This document shows, in pieces, positions 58,976-64,000 of a stretch of DNA of 64,000 nucleotides. Each line of letters begins with the position of its first letter. Positions within the stretch are counted from its first letter, which is position 1. Source of the stretch: Eremophila alpestris peregrina. Its lineage: Eukaryota; Chordata; Aves; Passeriformes; Alaudidae. The stretch spans positions 495,517-559,516 of the forward strand of contig WMCF01000150.1 of the NCBI GenBank assembly GCA_009792885.1, read 5' to 3'. The notes beneath the pieces were generated by a model. The model saw only the letters and a program-made list of their open reading frames with translations. It did no database searches and had not been told where the DNA came from. The position numbers and the translations under genes are program-made.

Positions 58976-60583
58976 GGAATGTTTGGTTCATTCAGTGGCT
59001 GAGTCACGCCGGGGAGAGGCAGCTCTGCTGCTGGGCACGGAGGAGGTGGGGAGGAATAAGGGGGAGGCAGAAATATCCCCTTAAAAAGAGCATTTCAGGC
59101 CGAAAAAGCGTAATTTTCCGTGATGGTGCTCCATTTAGGATTATAGGCTGAGGTAAAAATAAGTCCCTAAATACCAGGCTGGGGCATTTACAGCCTGGGT
59201 TTGGAGATGCAGATCCCCAGAGCAAGGCACAGAATTCATCTGCCAGAATTCCAGGCACAAAATCTGCACACTCCCAGATTTTCCTCTCAGAGCTGCTCTT
59301 TTTTTTTTTTTTTTTTTCCAAGCCCTTTCACGCAGTGGCTCAAAAAATCAGACTTTTGGGTGCAATTTTGGGATAGTCAGGGATCTCTCCCTGCCCTCCT
59401 ACAGCAGGGATGCATTTTTTTGCTGCTTCCCCCTCCTTTTTCTGCAGTAAAATTGGCTGCAAACCCCAAAAGCAGCCTTGGTGGGACTTCCAGGCATCAG
59501 GGGCTTGGACATTCCTGCTCTCAACTTCCTTCCCTCCTGTCCTTAGCAAGAAATTTCCACTCATCCAGCATTCCCCACCTGTCTCCCCTCCAAATCTATC
59601 CGACACATGCTGCTGGGAGTGAATTCCTAAATAAAAAAAAAAACAACCCCAACCCAGCTCCTTCATTTTTCTGAAGTTTTGAGCTTAATTAGGCTCATTC
59701 TGCACCTGCCTTGACGACTCGTGAAGGAAATTAATGGGAGCAGCAGCCATTCCACACTTCCCCGTGGCCTGGGGGAGCTTCCAGTCACTTCCAGGCTTGG
59801 GCAGCCTCGGGGAGAACAAGGAAGGGCTTTAATTATTGACCCTGCAGTGCCAGGGGATGGCAGGGAGATGGAGATTTGGCTGCATCACATGGAGAGGGAC
59901 ACGGCAGAGGCTGTCAGGAGCTGATACATTCCGAGGGTGGCACCTTCCAAAGAAAAATCACCGGTGGAAAACGAGCCAAAGCAGAGCTGCAGGAGTTCAG
60001 GGCAGAGCTGGTGATGCAAAACCCGGCCCTAAAATGGAGCAGCTGAGCAGCCACAGCCACACCTGTCCAGTGAAACTCCTGAATTCCCTCCCCTTGGCTT
60101 TACTCCCACAGGACTCCACTGGCTGTGGTGGATGCAGGACCTTGGGGGTGACAGGGAAGAGGGGTGATGTGCAAGAAGGAGCACAGAACTCGATATTTTT
60201 TTCATCCAAGATGCTTTCCTCCAGTAAAGCCCTTTTTCATCAACACAAGAAAAGAACGAGATGAAAAATAAAAGGAAGAGCTTTGTTACTCCGGGTTTTT
60301 ATGGGGATCTGGGGAAGCTTTATGGGAAGTGATGAATCAGGCCCAAAGAGGAGGGGATCTGCCAGCTCTCAGTGAAGGCAGGGCTGGGTTGGCAGCACCC
60401 AGGTGCCCTGGAGCTGTGGCCCTGCAGCTCGGGGAGGGGGCCCTGGCTGCCAGCCCTGCCTCTGTCGTGCCTCACCTCCCCCAGGGCTGTCACAGCTCCC
60501 AGCCAGGCTGCGTGGGCTGGCCCATATGGAGCCATCAGGGAGATACCAAACACCCACTCAGGGCTGCGTTTAGCAGGACTCAG

Positions 60584-60678
60584 CCCTTCCTTTCCCTTCC
60601 CTTCCCTTCCCTTCCCTTCCCTTCCCTTCCCTTCCCTTCCCTTCCCTTCCCTTCCCTTCCCTTCCCTTCCCTTCCCCC
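60584..60678. repeat. (TTCCC)n microsatellite
   Basis: About 18 pentamer units, nearly perfect: a polypurine/polypyrimidine tract able to form triplex DNA. Confidence 0.96.
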
Positions 60679-60919
60679 CATGCTGTCCCAGCTTTCCCCA
60701 CTCTCTTGGAGCCCAGGGCAGTTAAAACCAAGACCAAGACTAAAGCTCTGTGGTCGTGACCCATCTGTACCAGGAAGGCAACTTCACCCTGCACACCCAA
60801 AGCTCCACAGGTCCAAGCCTTGTATAGCTTTAATTATTGTTATTTTCTCCAAATGTGGCCACCCCCTTCTCTCAAAGCTCAGCAGGAAGGTTTGGGATGG
60901 GGCCATTTCCCATTTTCCC

Positions 60920-61012
60920 AAATCCCAAAATGGTTTGGGTTGGAAGGGACCTGGAAGTTCATCTCATCCCAATCCCCCTGCTGTGATGAGGGACACCTAA
61001 ACCAGGATTCTC
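60920..61012 (-). mobile_element. CR1 LINE 3' tail (minus strand)
   Basis: AATGGTTTGGGTTGGAAGGG, ACCTGGAAGTTCATCTCATC and a CCCCCTGCTGTGATGAGGGA box are the reverse complement of the CR1 3' end. Confidence 0.88.
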
Positions 61013-61180
61013 CCCATGAACACTTGCAGGCACGGGGCAGATTCCTCCTTGCAAGAACAGATCCCACCTCTGCATTTCTCAGCTCCCAGGCTCTCCCTTC
61101 CCTCCTGGATGTAAAATATCTCACATTTTTGTGCTGGTTTTGGCCGGAATGGAGTTGATTTTCTCTCAGCACATGGAGCT

Positions 61181-61181
<1 letters not shown>

Positions 61182-61219
<38 letters not shown>
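61182..61219. repeat. (GAA)n / GAGGAA microsatellite
   Basis: Purine-only GAAGAAGAG run, about 12 triplets. Confidence 0.93.
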
Positions 61220-62670
61220 CACAGGGGATGTTCAGAGCCCATCCTGGGGGTGGCTGAGCACCTGATATGGAACATGCAGAATTAAATCCCTTGTTTCCCT
61301 TTGCTTCCCTGGCTTTTGCTTTACCTATGAAACCATCTCCACCTCCTCCCACGGCTTTTCTCACCTCTCCTCCTCCGCTTCTCTCCCCCACCCCACCCCG
61401 GGGGCCAAGCTGAGTTTCAGCCTGGGGTTACACCACGATGTGTTCCTGCAGCCACACACCAACAATGCGGGCTGGGAGGGTTTGTAGGTGGGTGTGACAT
61501 GTGAAGGACAATTTCACTCCATCCTCCAGCTCAACGAGGGCTCTTTGGGCAATTAACAGCAGATATTTTTAAACAGATTTGTCCCTCCTGGCTGAGGGCG
61601 ACGCTGAGGTTGAAATCAATCCCGTGCAAGCGTTGTATTAATTTCAGAGATCTTTGTCTCTGTGGACAAAAGCCCCACTGTCTTTCTGCGAACGTTGCGA
61701 TGATGAGAACATTAATATTAGATAATTATGGCTTTGAAAGATTAAATGAGGAGCGGTGGTGAGGAGGAAAAGGCACGGTGTTAAATAAAACTGCTGTAAC
61801 ACTCCTCTGTTGACAGATCCACACTGGAACAATCAAAGCAAGGCGAAGGGAGGGGAGGTTCCTGTGTCTGTCCAAAGAGACTGAGGGGCAGCTCTGAGCA
61901 GGGAAAGCAGAGTTAATCACACAGAAAAGGCATTTCCGTGATCCCCAGCAGAAATTCAGCCCCTCTCTCCAGCGCTGCTCATCCTCAGAGCTGTTCCCTC
62001 GGCTGGGCGTGCTCAGGGGTTTGATTTGCACAGAATCTCCCTCTGAAGGAGCTCGGGGAGGGGACATCTGTGACAGGGACAACTGCAGGGAATCAGGATG
62101 TCCTGGGATGGGAGGGACCCACAGGGAGCATCAATGCAGCCCCTGATGCCTCGGGAAGCTGAGCTGGGACAGAGACTGGGCAGAGCTGGAGAATAAAGTA
62201 AATATTTATTGAAAGGCCTTTAAGGACACACTTTGGGCAGGACAAGAGCTTGGCCAGGGATACACCCAAGGTGGGCACAAAGTGGGCACAAAATGGACCA
62301 AAATGGGCACAAAATGGGCACAAAATGGAAAAACAGTCACGAGGTCTCACACTTTTATAAGTTTTGCTCTTTTTGCACATTGGGGTTTAATTGTCCAATT
62401 CCAGCTTCAGGTATGAAGTCCCCATATACCATTGTTTTCTCCCTTCAAGCCTTGAAACCTGAGCCCAGCACTGAATTTGGGGTAAAGCTGAAGCTGCAAA
62501 CGAGAGCCACAGCAGCCCCCAGAGCTGTGGGGATGAAGGAAGGATGGGTGAGGGAGGGATGAGGAGGCTGAGGGGCAGGAAGGGGAATTATCACAACAAG
62601 GAGCAGGAGCACAGCCCTGCCCACAGCTCCTCTCCACACCCAGAGCTTGGCAAAGAGAGAGCAGACCTTA

Positions 62671-62689
62671 AATAATAATAATAATAATT
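62671..62689. repeat. (AAT)n microsatellite
   Basis: Six AAT units. Confidence 0.9.
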
Positions 62690-63682
62690 TTTAAAAAGCC
62701 AGGAAGCAAATCCCAGATCATTCCAGGAGTGTCCCCCACCTTGCTTTAAGTACCCTACATCCCCCTTTGCCTCCTGCCAAAACTGGCACCGCTGCCTTGG
62801 ATGGCTCCAAACCCCAAATCTCCCTGACACCGCCACGTTCCTGCCTTAGAAATTCAGATTTGCTCAGGATCGTTGCCTGGCACCCCCTGGATGTGCCCAA
62901 ACTCGGCAGGAGCATCACTTCAAAGAGGCACCAGGCCAACCTGTCCACGCCTGTGTCCTCCGCCAGCACAGGGCAGGATTTGAACTGCCAGCCCAGCCCC
63001 ATTCCAGAGGCAGGTTTTCCTCTTCCTCCCTCTTTTCCTTTGGCTCAATGCAATGGAATTTTGCGAATATAAAAAAACATAACAGTGTGTATTCTGCTTA
63101 TTAGCAGAATCCTCTTAGAGCAAATCTGACAGGCCCTGAAGGTGCCCTAATGGATGCATTATTTCAAATTTTGCCTTCTGTTGGAGAGCTGGCAAGCAGA
63201 GGGAAGCATCATTAAAAGGTTCTGGGGACACTGTGCAGCTGCCCTTCCTTCCCACCTCCCCAATCCCCATGATTTCCCCTCTGTGACCTTCCTGATCTTG
63301 CTCTGATCTGGATCTGAGTGTAAATTTGTGACCCTTTGATGAGCGAGGTAAAAAGAGTTGGTGTGTGCTAAATTCATTTTCTTCTCCTTTAAAAAAAAAT
63401 TCTTAAATAAGGCTCAACCAAATCCTTTAAGCCAGTTGCTTTTATCTATTTTTATATGGAATTTAAGGATTTGTGTCCTTTTTTTCCCCACCTCCCTGTC
63501 GGTTCCTTTTTGATTGAATTACATCAGGAGCTGGGAGCTGCAGCATTCACTGGAGCTGGAGTAAAACCCCAAAATCGCAGAAGCTGCAAGGATTTCAGTG
63601 GGTGAGGATGCAAAATTCCCCTTCAGCCTCCTCAGCATTAACATTTCAATGCACGTTTGGCTTCCAGGCTGGAGAGAGGTGG

Positions 63683-63790
63683 TGGAGTCTCCATCCCTGG
63701 TTGTGTTTATGGAGTCTCCATCCCTGGTTGTGTTTATGGAGTCTCCATCCCTGGTTGTGTTTATGGAGTCTCCATCCCTGGATGTGTTTA
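63683..63790. repeat. 27-bp minisatellite (4 copies)
   Basis: Four almost identical units of TGGAGTCTCCATCCCTGGTT plus GTGTTTA. Only the last copy differs (GGATG for GGTTG). It abuts a CR1 tail. Confidence 0.95.
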
Positions 63791-63819
63791 ATAAAAAGGC
63801 TGGATGTGGCACTCAGTGC

Positions 63820-64000
63820 CAGGGTTTAATTGAGGTGTTGGGGCTGGGTTGGACTCGATCTTGGAGGTCTCTTCCAACCTGGTGATTCTGTGATTTCTGT
63901 GATTTCTGTGATTCTGTTATTCTGTGATTTCTGTGAGTCTGTGGTTCTGTATTCTGTGATTCCTGTGATTCTGGATTCTGTGATTATGTGATTTCTATGA
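63820..64000 (+). mobile_element. CR1 LINE 3' end with ATTCTGTG terminal repeats
   Basis: GGGTTGGACTCGATCTTGGA and GGTCTCTTCCAACCTGGTG are followed by many ATTCTGTG / ATTTCTGTG octamer-like units running off the window. Short ATTCTGTG-type tandem repeats are the typical 3' terminus of CR1. Confidence 0.88.

Larger units (their letters stand above)
58381..63682. other. 3' intergenic DNA, no gene recognised
   Basis: Contains poly-T (58921-58974, 59299-59317), (TTCCC)n (60584-60678), a CR1 tail (60920-61012), (GAA)n (61182-61219), a GGGCACAAAATGG repeat (about 62272-62330) and (AAT)n (62671-62689). 61490-61760 is unique and AT-rich and may be regulatory. Confidence 0.7.

Noticed and set aside
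43200..64000. Exons of NECTIN1, expected 3' neighbour from human synteny
   Set aside because: No immunoglobulin-domain or nectin tail sequence seen. It probably lies beyond the right edge.

Overview
This window looks like avian nuclear DNA, and probably passerine. It is GC-rich and has few genes. It carries about ten fragments of CR1-type LINE 3' ends, many minisatellites and long poly-T tracts, and one retroviral-type LTR that I recognise as a songbird family. I see no prokaryotic features, tRNAs, rRNAs or CRISPR arrays.

The only protein-coding gene I can support is TRIM29 (ATDC), on the + strand. Its coding part runs from 19997 to 41166 in nine exons, with a 3' UTR reaching about 41850 or about 43170. 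All splice junctions are GT-AG and the frame is kept throughout. The conceptual protein is 591 residues (592 with an alternative acceptor), against 588 for human TRIM29 as I remember it. It has a 13-residue repeat in the N-terminal region, two B-box zinc fingers with no RING before them, a coiled coil encoded by the usual TRIM 96-nt and 234-nt exons, and a conserved C-terminal tail. A TATA-like box lies at 19643-19650, and two polyadenylation signals lie at 41825 and 43144.

Layout: 1-19.6 kb is 5' intergenic DNA with minisatellites at 1, 3.6, 8.0, 10.5, 14.7 and 15.5 kb and three + strand CR1 fragments. 19.6-43.2 kb is TRIM29. Its introns hold a CR1, a 95-bp tandem repeat interrupted by a 49-N assembly gap, and a solo-LTR-like element just before the last exon. 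43.2-64 kb is 3' intergenic DNA with a large minisatellite at 44.5-45.3 kb, mostly minus-strand CR1 fragments, an AT-rich block at 45.56-46.16 kb that looks like a conserved noncoding element, and simple repeats. From memory of human 11q23 (OAF on the 5' side of TRIM29, NECTIN1 on the 3' side) I looked for neighbouring exons and found none.

The clearest unexpected signal is not biological. At 11407-11425 there is a perfect 19-bp Tn5 mosaic end (Nextera adapter), flanked by an exact 72-bp direct duplication, which marks a library or assembly artefact. The most interesting biological points are the 13-residue TRIM29 repeat, a NAGNAG acceptor at exon 7, and an uncertain correspondence between the exon 6/7 region and the mammalian gene.
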